Assembly (NCBI RefSeq): GCF_000150275.1
Contig: NW_002060952.1
Span: forward strand, 580,482 to 644,481
Length of the DNA stretch: 64,000 bases
Direction: 5' to 3'
Source of the DNA: Trichoplax adhaerens
Taxonomy: Eukaryota; Placozoa; Uniplacotomia; Trichoplacea; Trichoplacidae
A program made the position numbers and the translations under genes. A model generated the notes under the pieces. That model did no database searches. It was not told the origin of the DNA and saw nothing but the letters and a program-made list of their open reading frames with translations. The stretch's first letter is position 1; every line of letters begins with the position of its first letter. This document shows, in pieces, positions 1-13,293 of this stretch.

Positions 1-2118
1 AATAAAGTAAATTGAGGTTATATTGTCAGACTTTAGTTTGCGCTGAATTTTTGTAATGAACAATTCAAGGACTTTTATACTTATGGTAAATTAAATTATT
101 CTAAGTGCTTTTAGACTCTTAGACTCTTAGAATGAGGATTTTCTATCGATCTTTACTCTATAATTTTGATTAAATATTACCATCGGACGGAAAGTATTGC
201 ATGAGTATTTGACATATTACAAACGTTTTCATGTTTTGGAATGTTGAATAAGGTAAATGATGCACAATCTCTAGTTAAGAAATTTACATTTCTTAGCAGC
301 TTTCGTCGAAACTGTTTAATACTATACACTTGCATATAACACCCGCAAAAAGGATGGTAAAGAACTGAAATAGTTGGATATATCATGCAAATATAGTAAA
401 ATTCGCAATATAACAATATAAAACGTCTATAAGTTAAAGCCATAGCTTAATGGCAATATCGAATCGTTACTTTTACAGCAACATGGCACCTTAAAACTGA
501 TAAATAAAACATCTGACAGTTTAAAACCGGTCGTAGGCCTAATTAGTCTACGAGCTACACGACAACATAAGTCAGATTTACAGATGGTTATCAATATATA
601 CAGTATCGGATAAAATTATCTTACTTTACTGTACGTATTATTCATGCAACAAAGATCTGTTAGGCTAACAGATATCTATAAGCTCATACCGTATAATTCA
701 TCGAGATTACAGATAGCCTACGATCACCGTATCTTAACACCCATGTCATGCATTATTAGAACATGTAATTTCATGACTGTAGAACTAATTAACGCTAGAA
801 CGAGAAAATTTAAAATAATCATACAGTTATTATTCTAGCTAATCTCATAGCTGAAATACTAGTGTTCGCAAACCGTTTATAGCAATGTCTAACTACATAG
901 CAAACTTTATTTACTAGAACTGATCACAACACGCCTTTTTTATTATTATCATTTGTCTTTGATGGCTTCAACATGTGTATGCACAATAGTACAATATTGG
1001 ATACATTTGTCATTTATTAAACCAGAGATGCAGTATTGAATATGAATTTCATGACAATAACACGATTTAATACCGATATAATGTTATTGACCCCGTCGCT
1101 TTATTATAATATGATGATATCGATTTGTTGCTTAGCAACAATAGATGCTAATCGTTTCGAAGTCATGTTTTATCCTTGGAGAAAGCGAGTGGGAAATAGT
1201 ATCTAGGAGAGAAAGGAGTTACAAAAAATTGTTTTCAAATATACGATGAAAAAGAAACACTTTAGTATGTAAACTATCATGTGTACAACTGCAGCCACTA
1301 ACGAAGAGTGTTGTCTGTATCATAGTTGATAGATGAAGGTAGGTATTATTGACATAAATTAATAAAATTATGTATCTGTAAAATAAAAGATATTTAAGAA
1401 GTTAAGAAGGTTGAAGACTAGATAATTTCCTTAGGTAGTAAGAGTGGCTAACGCTCCAATGATTAGCTACCGTCACTAAAATAGTTTATGCGTATACTCT
1501 ATATATAGGTCAAATTTCTTTCTACATAATTCACTAGCATTATAATTTTAAGCACTAATTACTCTCAATTAATTTTACAGCTTTTCTGTTCTATAATTTA
1601 ATTTTATCGTCGTATATCTAAAAAGATTTAGTTGATGGTATCGCTATCCAAAAATAGATGGCTCTATTTACATATTTCCCCCTAATGTATCTTCCTTAAA
1701 GAAATTGATCTGGCAGATTTCTTCAGGCACAATCAACAGAAACTTTGATAGTAGCTGTTAATTACGGTAGTTTTAAAACGATATACTGTTTAATTTATAT
1801 GGCAATATAGTGGCCAAAAAACAATGGGATTGTTCATGGATTTAATTACATTGCCGATAGAGGAAAAAGTAGATGATAATTAATGATAGCAACTGACGAT
1901 AATTAACCAGACTATCGCCTGAAAATCTATAAATATCCTATGCTTATAGCCTAAGATTATAAAGATACTTTCAAATTTTTTGTTGCCTTATCTTCCCAAT
2001 CATCCATTATGAACATTAATGGGAGCTTTGTTTTTATACCTTGCTCTAGAAAATAATACTTTATCGTTTCTTATAATATTCAAACGTGATGGTAAAATCT
2101 GATACGGCGTAATACAAC
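1..2118. other. AT-rich intergenic, no gene recognised
   Basis: I see no open reading frame with convincing flanking splice signals or protein-like composition on either strand. The two short frames here (minus strand 177-443, plus strand 644-838) have no family resemblance and no phase-compatible partner exon. The region may contain the promoter and 5' untranslated part of the gene that starts at 2119. Confidence 0.5.
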
Positions 2119-4833
2119 ATGGTATCCACTAATAATGGTAAACCTGAATTTGCCAATCCAACATTGTCTCATCGGCCTTGCTTCCCAGTTTGGCTTGATT
2201 CAGGATTGAAAAATTTTCAATGTATGGGAAAAGATCAGCTACTCGTTTCTAGTGACTTGTTTACGTTTGAAGCAAGCTTTAATCGCTCATTTTTGCAAGA
2301 GCAATTACAGAAAGGTGAAAAGATTATAGCTAACCAAGTAAAGCAAAATATTTCCGATAAAACTACCGAGCAAAGGCGAAAATCGATTTTAAGTAAGATC
2401 ATATTACCTAGGTCATATTTGTAATAAGTTGATTTATAGCATGATATTAGAGGATAGCTCTAAACTTAAATAAGCTGAATTTAACTTTAGAATAATATCA
2501 AGTACTTAGAATAAAACGATAAAATATTCATGAAGAGTCATTAAGTTTTTCCGCCTTATAGTTAGCTAATACACGGGTATATAGCATCTACATTTACGAT
2601 ATATCAACTAGAGAGAATAAATAATGTAAATTTTATTACCAGAATTTACTTTGTACGTAAGAGTATAACTAACGTCTCTGAAATAATAATGTTAGCAAAT
2701 TAATTTTTGGGGGTACTTCTTTTATGTGACAACAACAATAACCATTTTGATATAATGGACCTTTATAAAATTATATATATTATATAAGATAGAGTCAATA
2801 GGCTTTTCAAGAATGAAAGGCACAGCGGTGGTATATGTGTTCTATTTATATGCTTGCTGTGTTACTGTTACTAGGACCAATTGACGACGAACCACAAACC
2901 GCTCACAGAGCAACAGATCAGAGTAGTAGGTAAGTTTAAATTATATTTCAGAAGCGTCTTATAAATGATTAATAAGTTAAAAGGTCGAGGTTAACGACAG
3001 GAATACATCATAATTACCCTGACGTACGACTTATTTGAAGCTTAGAATCCATTATGATATGTAATCAGGCGGTGTACAATTAAAAATAGAGAAATAGTTC
3101 TGTAGCTTTCTTTTCTTTTGAAGTAGATTAATAAAAATTTATTGTATATTTTATGATTAAGTAGTAGCGTTCATTTTCATTCTGTCTCTTTCAATTTAAC
3201 CTGCTGATATCTTTCTTACTTGACATAATTGTTTCATTTGGATTTATTGTACGTTGTTTTTACTATCATATAATTATGGTGCTAATCTATAGGGTCAGAA
3301 CTATAATAATTATATAGCCTACGTCTATTTGTAAGTCTTTTAGTTTATACTCTCTATGTCGGCTGTAGTCTTGAGTCCAGTCGAAGTCATGTGGAGTCTA
3401 ACTGTTTAGTCTTCTATAAAAAGCTGTTTCAACGCTGTTGTCATGTTATAAAGTATTAAAAAACATAACGTAACTTCAAGTTCGTAGAGTCTTCAAAAGT
3501 AAGCTGTAAAAAATGAATAAAATTACGCTTAGACATCTCATATCCTTTCTTAATAGCCCTGATGCATTTCATCTTGGCCCTACTTCGAATGAAATGGATT
3601 TATATCCGTCTATCTTTGGGCGCTCAAATTCTACTCTTCAACCTGGGATTACAGATGAGACGCTATATACTGGTAAACATTTTCTATTTCATGTCGACAA
3701 CCGGGCACATACACCAAGCTTTAAACAAAGACTAGATCGTTTCAATAGCTTTCATGGTAGAAGTTCCGCTAATTATCATAGCAATATGACATTTATGCCA
3801 CCATTGAGAAAGGTAAAAATCAAATCAAGTAAAGGGGATACGATAACCTAGTTGTCATGAGAACGAAGCAGTAACAATAGTAGTTACAGATGTCGTTTTA
3901 GTTTTCTCTTAATTCAGTAATGGCTTGATTTAAGGCTACGATAAAGCACTGTCATGAAACTGTTCTAAACGATAGTAAGTACGCTCATAAAGTCATAGCT
4001 AGTTATTTTACTTCGAAAGTTGTTTCTCCATGATCATAAATTAAGCTTTTTCTGATCGTAGAAGTCAATTTTAATACATTATTAAGAGATTAAATGATAG
4101 CATATAGTGTAGGGCATGTAATATTAATCTATACCAAACTTGAAAATGTAAGTAGTAGATTAAGTGATGGGATAAGAAAATAGATGACTGAAAATGATAA
4201 TATTTATATTTACTGAAGGTGGATGATGTAAGGCGTTCTTCGGCAAGTAAAGTTATTCAATCTTCTACTCAGCCGTGTCGTGAGTCTCGCGATATTGTAG
4301 CCACTGGTGTTGCAGTAACAGCTAACACTAAACGATCAACATCACGAATTAGCTTACCTGGCAGGTTAGAATTTTTCTATCACGTATTATTCATTTATGA
4401 ATCGAAATAAAGGGCATAAACGACGTAATTTGAACTACGATATTCACGAAAATCAATTTTAAATTTAAGTTAGCAATCTTTCATTTCAGTATAAAGTTAA
4501 CATCTCATTAATATTTTTCAAATATTAGAGTACCTAGCAAGGCGAAATCATCGCATAAATCATATGAAGGTAATGATTCATTTGCAATATTGTAACAGGA
4601 ATCTAGGCAGCAAAATCTGTTCTTTCAAAACAGTATGAACATGGCTGATTTAAACTATGAATCTAATGAATTTTATTGCTTATATTGACTGTATATCGTG
4701 ATAATTAGATATGTATTCCAACGCTATGGAAGGAGGTAGCGTCAATTTTCAGCAAAGATTGGCGGAACTAACTACTTTACAGCAGGAAACAGTGCGATTA
4801 GAACGTATAAAAAAACTGAAAAGAAAATCTTAG
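2119..4833 (+). CDS. Uncharacterised six-exon gene (about 303 aa)
   Basis: I do not recognise this protein. Six exons join without a frame break: 2119-2392, 2875-2929, 3533-3812, 4219-4364, 4538-4569 and 4709-4833 (912 nt, 303 residues plus TAG). Every donor is GT, every acceptor AG, and each phase pair matches (1, 2, 0, 2, 1), which is unlikely by chance. The N-terminal 90 residues are moderately polar, the middle is rich in Ser, Arg, His and Pro, and residues about 190-240 are Ser/Thr/Arg-rich and look disordered. The last 27 residues form a short basic helix (QQRLAELTTLQQETVRLERI, then a lysine-rich end) that could be a coiled coil. There is no signal peptide or membrane segment. The 32-nt exon 5 is the least certain. 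A cytoskeletal or ciliary linker would fit the composition, but that is only a guess. Confidence 0.6.
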
Positions 4834-7384
4834 AGGTCGATTGCGAATATTTATAGTATCAAGTATTTTTGCCCTTTTTTTCATTGTATGGTATAATACT
4901 GTGTCATATCAAAGTGTGAAATTACCATTTTATTTAAAGTATACAAGACATAAATACTCTAGCTATTGGAATTAATATCGTTTAACTCCAAAAAATCGAA
5001 ATAGTAATGATATAAAGACTCAATGATCTGGATTCTATTATAGTGAATTGAATGATCCTTGCGGCAACCTTTTTAATTTTACTGGTCAATATCAATTATA
5101 CGAATACATCTCGAAATAGAAAGGAATACAAATTAAGATTTTGCCTTTACTATAAAATATTTTTGTAAAATAATTATCATTTTTGGATATATATTATAGA
5201 AATATACTCTTGACGTTGAAGGATACTTATGTCTTATAATTCCAAGTATAAAAAAAATTAATTATTTTTTTATTGTAATTTTGGTTCTGATCTGTACTTA
5301 AATGTTGTCAAGAGTTAGTATTGAAAAGTAGTGATCCACTATTTGGGCATTACTTTTATTAATTTAGATGCGACTATACCTGATTTCTTCTGAACTTTTT
5401 TATAGGTCTATTATCTAATATATTTTTTTCCGAGCTGCAGCCTTTGATAAATGTGTTTATAATGAAGAATGCTATCCAAATTTGTTTAGTATAAGATATA
5501 AAGAATGATCTATGTAGTTTATTGATTTGTTACACTGAAGAAAAGTAGGATTAGGTTAAGCAATGGATATATCATGTGATATTTTAGTGTAACTAGCCTA
5601 TAAAAATTCATGTATCAAGCAACGATATATACGGATTTTGAATATGTTGAAAATACTTTGTTTTACCATATTTTTCAAGATACGAGTTAGTATCTGGAAA
5701 TAAATAGAACAGATATTATGATTTATCTTGTGATGAATCCTTTAGCTTGAGAAACATATAAACTTTATGCGATGATAGCTAATTCTATATCTGATCAAGT
5801 TCTATAGATTGCCTGTTCTGAATTGTAGAAGGCAGCAAGTCATATAAATGATTGCACGAGTGCTAATTATGGAAATTTATAGCTATTTTCTTTTAAAATT
5901 ATCAAGGTATGGCAGATAGAAATCGGATTTGCTTAATTGATTACCTATACTTTTACTTTAGTTGTGAAATGCTGAATAAAATTAGCCATGACTGTACATT
6001 CATTAGTTGCCAATAAATAGCATTCTATTCCAGTGTATAAGTTATAACGTTCATATATAGTAATGTAAATCATCGAGTGAGTAAATGAATGTAAGGCTAT
6101 TCGATAACCATAACTACAAAGTAGAATATCCGTGAGTTAAAAGATTATGAATCCTACCCAGTAAACGTAACGTTCATATTTGGCAGTCTAAATTATCGAG
6201 TGAGTAAATGAATAAGAGTCTATTCGATTGCTATAAACAATAAAACAGAATATCCACAAGTTTAAAAATTGTGAATCTTACACCAATAGCCCAGTAAATG
6301 TAAGCTTCATATTCAGTAATCTAAATTATGGAGTGAGTAAATAAATGAGAGCCTATTCGATCATCGTATACTACAAAGTAGATCATCCCGAGTTTAAAGA
6401 TTATGAATGCTTACACTAATAGCTTAGTAAAATACTAGTAATTAATCTATAGATTGTCTAGATTTTATCAGAGGAACAATTCTGAACTTTTCACCTAGGT
6501 ATTTCTATTCATTGAGGGCTTTAGCTATCCGGTGTCAGTTTACTGCGATTGCAGAATCAACATAATCAATGATTGAAATCATAGAGTAAGGGATTAGGGG
6601 ATCAGGCAAATGAGTGCACTGGAAGTTATTGACTAATTATTTTAAAAGTTATGGGCTCCTAGATTGCAGTAAAGTGTAACAACTTACTGTACTGTATAAG
6701 CGTATATACAGAATCTTATTATAAAGATTCGAGAGTTTAATCGTAAAGGAATGAAGAAAGTGAAATGAGGATAGTGTCAACGTTGAAAATTGATGCTGCA
6801 GCATTCCAAGCTCAACTACTGTATATGATCACACTAATCAAGGCGTGCAACAAAATTTTCGAATACTCGTATAAATATTAGGGATTCATCTTGGTAATTC
6901 TAAATCCCAGTTAACTCCAATGTTCATTAAGGCGAATGATAAAATTCCCTTCCTCTCTGCTGCTATGCATGTGCAAACAGGAAGGATTTTAGGATATTTC
7001 TGAGTTCAATTATCGCAATTATCCATCAAGATTTATGGCGAGAATTCATTTTCCAGATAATACTAGTATCAATACTGGATATTAAAAGTATTTCTAAGCC
7101 AATCATCTGGCATATGAATCAGGATATATGGCAAAATTGGCATTCTATCAACTTTAAGACTCCATAATAATTTGCTGTTAGGTGGGGTTGGCGGCAGCCT
7201 CTAAGCTACAGCCAACGGTAAATTGTCACTTACTGTACATGTATTAACATTGGTACTAGGGTACAGTATGAAATCTACTGCGTGCATTGCACACTATTGG
7301 TAGCGTACAATATTGCTGTAGGTCCGGAGCTTGCAGCAGCTCGTAAAAGCTGGAGCTCAGTGACGATCAAATCGAATTTAGACT
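4834..7384. other. Intergenic, contains one three-copy repeat
   Basis: No coding exon could be supported. The stretch is AT-rich with stop codons in all frames. Its only clear structure is the three-copy repeat at about 6042-6432, described separately. Confidence 0.5.
6042..6432. repeat. Three tandem copies of a 123-133 bp unit
   Basis: The motif GAGTGAGTAAAT recurs at about 6075, 6198 and 6331. It is preceded each time by a TTCATAT...TCTAAATTAT-like segment and followed by CTATTCGAT, a run ending in ...GTAGA(A/T)..ATCC, then GATTATGAATCCTTACAC. The copies are diverged (roughly 80 percent identical by eye), so the duplication is not very recent. Confidence 0.8.
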
Positions 7385-8820
7385 ATGGCCTCTTTTCTGG
7401 ATGCTTCGGAAATTATAGACCCTAATATAACTGTTCAATCCAATCGAGTAGAAAGTAAAAACAGTAAAGAATTACAATTGAGAAAATTCACGATACAAAA
7501 TTTCCTGTCCGACTTTAGCAGTAGGCATCGATTATCACATGCATCGTCGAATGAAAACCCTTGCCATGATCATTCGTAAGTGTTGGTGGATGTTTCAAGG
7601 TCGATATTTATTAATTATCCAATACATGCATTATCAAATACAAATATTCAGAATTTATAAACTACTCAATCAATAGGTGTAGTAGATAGGATTACTAATA
7701 TCGCATGGAATTACAGTTTGCTACCGGTATTGAGGGAAGCTTTCTAGATGATACTATACTATTCTTAGAAATGGAAACGCTCTTCATTTTGTACCGGTTA
7801 ATTACTGTATTCTATTTTTATTTTATGTATTCTGTTCGCTGATAAATACTTCAATCGGTGCTTAAATCTCTTGAGAGTAAAGGTAACATTCACGATAGCA
7901 GTCTATGAAGTATAAGCTATTTAGCTCAAAACTTGAGAAAGGAATCATTTTGGTTGAGATCATGAACTTTGCCTGCTTACTAAAATGAATTCGTCTACAG
8001 CAGTCATTCATCAAGACTTGAATAGTGCATCTTTTACTGTGCTGACGATTATACTATTACATGACATACTGTTTGCATAGACATGTATATCAATGATCTT
8101 TTATGATTTGTTGCCACTAGTTCTTACGATAGCGTTTAAATGTGTTAGTGGAGGTAGATAAAGATTTCATCGATCAGAACAGTGTTATTTTCATCGACGT
8201 ATTGTATTTCTTGGATAAAATAATGTGTACACGAGTACTCGTATAGCGTTTTTCTTCAGATGAAGTAGATGGCATCCATGGCAGGAACTTCTAAGAGAAA
8301 ATTTTCTTAGAAGTCCCTATCAATAGTATGTACGATTTATGCGCAAGCATGTCTGATGTAGATGTGAGAACACACAACTAATTGGGTAAACTTATGAATT
8401 ATAGTGTAATCAATATTTGCATGCTATTAGAAGGGAGAACAGTCAGTACGATGCCTCTCCGTAAACCATAAGCCGATTACTCACTACGTAGTATTTCACG
8501 TCACAATTTCTTAAGTGCTGTGCGAGTAGATGCAATACTGAAATAGTACTGGAAATGATATAATCATTGTAGGTATTAAGGGTCTATATTAATGGTTTAT
8601 TAACTGACGGATTCTACTACTGTATACCTGAACTAACGGTTATTACTCCGATGGCCTTATTAATTAGTAATTTACATCAATCCTTTTTTAATTTGTGCAT
8701 ATTTTCTGGAAATTGTTTTATTAGGTTAGAATCATTTCCAAAGTGGTACTTAGTTGATCCTGATGATACTGATGACGCTATTCAAGATGTGGAGGAAGAT
8801 AAAACTATTTCTATTTTGGT
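7385..8820 (+). CDS. Fragment of an unrecognised gene (two candidate exons)
   Basis: An ATG-started frame at 7385-7575 (63 codons plus 2 nt) ends at a strong donor (TC|GTAAGT). A second open block at 8723-8820 follows a TTTTATTAG acceptor and ends at TTG|GTAAGT. The two join in phase (TC plus G gives Ser) and read as a polar protein whose second part is very acidic (PKWYLVDPDDTDDAIQDVEE). The intron would be about 1.15 kb, and other exons may lie inside it. A terminal exon may begin after the TTATTGCAG acceptor near 9215 or the similar one near 9287; both hit a stop within a few codons. No family is recognised. Confidence 0.35.
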
Positions 8821-9682
8821 AAGTTCGTCAACCGTACTAAAGAATGCTCCCAGCGATAGATTGTCAATATGTGGTATAGATTAGAAGAGAGCCCTGCTGC
8901 TGTTGTAATTAAATGTAGATATATATGATCAATTGGTCATGCTAGGTAAAGTAATGTTTCAAGTATAGTGATTCATGTCTAAAAATATTGTAGATGATTC
9001 CATTTAATAGAGTACGGTTACAGGTAAAATGAACGATCTAATTACTGTATACATATTATTCAATTGATACAAATTCTAAGCAGCCCATGGATCAGTTAAT
9101 TCAAGAAATAACTCAAAATCACTAGAGCAGCAAATTCTCAAATTGGATTCTTCTTTACATTAAGTCACTACATGTGTAAAGTGAAGTAACTGATAACTAT
9201 GATTAATTATTGCAGGTTTTGATCTATACTACCAAAATATAATTGATAAAAGTTTTTGTAGGAGTTCTACCATATCAATTATTGCAGAAAGATCAAGATT
9301 AGCCAAATGTCTTATGTAAATATATGTAAATATAAATACTGCATCTATGTACATTACACTCTAAATTATAAAGCATGTTATATGTATTAGATTTAACTTA
9401 ATCAAATTTTTATTTTATGGTCTTTGTAATGTTGTAACAGATTGAGAGAAAGTTAGATTTGGTAGTACTGTACATGCAATGTTTGAATATACAGTAAAAA
9501 TTGAAACTGAATTTATTTCAGACTTTCAATATATATCAAGATGATAACATGTTATAAACAGTCGCGTACAAAATATTTGATTCTAGAGAATAAAATATCA
9601 AATTTTTCAATCGCCATAAAACAGTCATAGTCTGTATAATATGAGTAATCAAGCTCTAATGTAGCACTTCAATTCTAAGACT
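8821..9682. other. Convergent spacer upstream of the NOC4L stop
   Basis: AT-rich DNA with no supported gene. It holds candidate short terminal exons or 3' untranslated sequence of the plus-strand fragment ending at 8820 and the 3' untranslated region of minus-strand NOC4L. Confidence 0.4.
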
Positions 9683-12600
9683 TTATTTTTTCTGGCTATT
9701 TGACCAAAATTTCCAAATTTCACTACCAGAAGGAATGATTCCAGAAGGTGATTTAAATTCCAGGGCCGGATTTTTGGGAATTTCAGAATGTAATTCTTTA
9801 TCTAGAAGCTGGGCGTTTTAAATGGATAACTCATTTCGAATGCTTTTGTTAAGAATTGATTATAAGTTATAAATTACTCTACCATTTTAAGAGTTTGGTC
9901 TGTGTATTCGCTAATGTCAATTTCTGTTTGAGTGATGGGTTTTTTAAATATTTCGGTTAAACTTGTAACACCAGGATAATAGTGGTCCATAAGAGCCTAA
10001 TTTAATAATCATATCTTTACGTTAATGACACTTATGATCCTAAGATCAGACGGGGAGATTTTAAGGCACAAAATGAACCTGTAGCTCCCATAGTGAGCTC
10101 TCTATTGCTTTACACTTTGCGGGATCTTCCTCATAGAACAAATAGGGGTCACCTGGAACCTGTTCTGATGGGTTAATTTTGACCAGAATGTTAATTATGG
10201 AAACTTTTCGTTTTCCTTATTAAACAATAAAATAGCACGGATACAGCTTTGAACTGACAGCAAGTTATTAATCCTAGTGAGTTACGCATATCGTAACTGC
10301 TCTTCTATACTTACCATTTAAGCTTTGATGAATCAAGATTTTGATGCTATCGTGACGCTTTATCAGATTACATATGAAGGCTATAGCAACCATAGCACCT
10401 GCAAGAGAGGTAAAAAATCGAAATCGTAATTTGTCATAATGTTTAATACATTACAGCTCTGAATACTAAACAATTACTTGCAGGGTTAAGAGTCAGTGCG
10501 ATTCTGCTCAGCTTTTTAGCAAATGCCGCCACTACATAAGCTGGAAGATGACTATAAAAAATATAGAGCAATTATTTTACCATAAACATTAAATTAAATA
10601 TAAGTCTTGAAACTTAGAAATTAATTTATTAAACCATCATTACGTTGATGTCAAAAAGAGGTCTAGTAGATAGAAAAACCTCCCACTAGACTTTGCAACA
10701 AATGCGCTGGCTTCCACTAGGGCATAAAGCTTGGCATAAAAATCAGGATAATCTCTAGGATATAAAAGATAAGATAGAGTGAGCTGATTAGATTCATTTC
10801 AGAATAGTAGTAGAATGATAGCAGCAGTATAGCTAACATTACACATGATGAACTGAAACGTACAGATTATGTTGGTGAATTAAAATAAACAAGCCATTTA
10901 AAGCCAACAGGCTAATAGTTCCACCTAAATGAATAAATGATATATCAGAATCTATCATAGATTTATCAATATGACAAGATATTCAATCCTGTAATACTAA
11001 CCTATATTATAAGAATCGGTTAAAAAATCTATTAATAATTTGGGGTTTAGCATGTTTGGAATAACGTCAGTATGCAAAACGGCAAGTGCTTTCTTGTAGA
11101 CTTTCATGGGTAACTAATATGTAAAGATAATGAAATAGATTTTACATCCTAACAATCATCCGCAATTACTAAAGCAGACTATGCCTCTTATAGCGATTTT
11201 CTAAACTATACCTTGAGACGAAGAAAATTTAGCCATGCCTTACTAAAGACCTTTTTATATTCTTTCAGTTCTTTCAATTTACCGTAATAATCATCATTTG
11301 TTGAATTTTCTGTATAATTACAGGATACATATGTCAATATAAAAGTCTATTTGATGCTAAGTTAATCGGAAATAAAAGTCATGTGAAATGAGACACATAG
11401 GTCGACGTAGTTTATATCTACTTACCAAGGTTACTTGTAGCCAAATAAAATGATGAGATCTCTTCGTCATAGTTGTAAAGTTTAATTGAACGGAGTAGAT
11501 AAAATACATTTTCCACAAAAGTTTCATTAATAGGTTTGCTTGCGTCATCGAGCTTTAAGGCGGCCAGCGTTCTGCAATCGTGCAGATAGGATTATACTTA
11601 GCATTTCGGAATATAAATTACTATATATCGTTGCCACACCGTGCACAGATTGAATATTTTTTCTGATTACTAATTTAAGGTAACTTCTTCGCAAATTATG
11701 TAGCTCATAGTTACAAATGAACTCAATTTAATGAAGTAGATTACATCATATTTCTAAAATAGAATGTACTCACCCGATATTTTTTAATGTATAATAAGTA
11801 ATATCGCTATACTTAAAAAAGGAGCTCAATTTTTTAATTAGGCTCTTGTCATCTGTTTTATCGCTCAAGATTACAGCCTCTAAAATGCGATAGAAAAGCA
11901 TGTTTGGAAATTCGAATACGTGGTTAACTTGGTTAAGTGATTGCTTCGCTTTAAACTCATCGGATACGAAGGTCATCAAGAAGTTTAGTACAAGTTCCTA
12001 TATGATAGGAATATGAAAGAAAATTTGTTGATTAAAACGATAGCATTATGTAGCAGTATATTTGTAAATCGATTGGAATTTTCATTTTTGCTTCACTTGT
12101 TTGAGTACCAGTATAGAGGCAATCTCTCCTACTGTAAATTTTCGATGACTACTACCGTCGAAATTTTGATGGAATACTGTATCCTATAAACTTTCTAGCC
12201 TTACGAAAGTACCTGGATATTGCTGTCGGCATCTTGCATCAAAGCAATAAAGTACCGCTGGCATGTCAGATATTGTTTGTGCATCCAGTTATAGTATATC
12301 TTTGAACAGTTTCGGTTGATCATTTCCTCTAGTAGAGAAATCAAAGAATGAATACTATTGCAGTACCTATGGCAGATTTGATCTACAATACAGTATCTTT
12401 ATTTGTAATTGTGATGATTGATTTTATGATGTGAATGATTCTCCATTTTGCTTCGGTATACGTGTCAGTATTACTCACAATGTTATAAGAGCGAATATTT
12501 GATTAATTTTCAAGGATGAAGGTTTAATACGTGTAAGTATACCAATTTTATTTATGATATACTTACTGTCATCCTTGTTTTCTGAATCGTCGCTACGATT

Positions 12601-13293
12601 TTCAGAGTTGATACAGTCGCCGTTAGCCACAAAGTGAGAAAATAATTTAGCCAGAGCGCGGACAGCAGCTTCGATAGTACGATGGTCAGTCGACTGTAGC
12701 AAAGAAGATGAAAACGATATGTTCAGTCCTTTAAATCTTATCTACAAGCAGTGTACAAATATTAACTCGAGTGCCGAGTATGAGTTCATTATTTACAGAA
12801 TCTAGAATTACTGTATACTTGTCTTCTCTATTACTAAGGTTGTGCATCAATGAATTGTATTGGCTAGACATTTTAAATGATTTGTAACTATGGTAGAATG
12901 AATCTATAATCCAAGTTGATATACGATGTACTGTACTTCTGCTGATGGTAATGCACGATGGCTACTGTAAGTCCCATTACAGCTGAGGACTCATCCTTGC
13001 TATTTTCTTGATCCTATTAACACTTATTACAGTTTGCTATGGTTAAGTTAACGATGCAAATTGTAGTAAATTAACTCTACATTGAAGGATTGACTACATT
13101 CAGTTCAGTGGATGATATACCAATTCACCTGGCAATAATCTAAGATATCAACCAGCAAGTTGATCTTCTCCTGATCGGAGAATATTTGCTCGGTTTTGAG
13201 TTGAATATCTTCGATCTGGTTCAATTTGCTAGTGCGCTTTTTCTTAACCGTGTTGCTAGCTGTTTCTTTGCAACGTTGATTTCTTTTGACCAT
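9683..13293 (-). CDS. NOC4L: Nucleolar complex protein 4 homolog (NOC4L)
   Basis: NOC4 partners NOP14 in small-subunit (40S) ribosome maturation and export in the nucleolus. Fourteen exons, in transcript order: 13293-13129, 12693-12567, 12328-12213, 11997-11774, 11571-11426, 11309-11212, 11113-11002, 10924-10864, 10754-10644, 10551-10478, 10398-10315, 10164-10079, 9996-9883, 9808-9683. They total 1,644 nt (547 residues), close to human NOC4L (516). All phases match. Family landmarks are LQSTDHRTIEAAVRALAKLF (exon 2), WMHKQY (exon 3), YKKALAVLHTDVIPNML (exon 7), and the CBF/Mak21-type stretch LALNGLFILIHQHNLDYPDF across exons 8-9 (from about residue 330). The C-terminus has ESSLWELQALMDHYYPGV and ends with NPALEF. 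The N-terminus is basic (KRNQRCKETASNTVKKKR), suiting nucleolar localisation. It sits head to head with Domino across a 1.2-kb spacer. AATAAA overlaps the stop codon on the coding strand. Confidence 0.93.

Noticed and set aside
4597-4690. Open block after TTGTAACAG, starting GAATCTAGGCAGC
   Set aside because: Open for 29 codons in one frame, but the preceding exon ends in phase 1, which would bring a stop at once; the exon at 4709 joins in phase.
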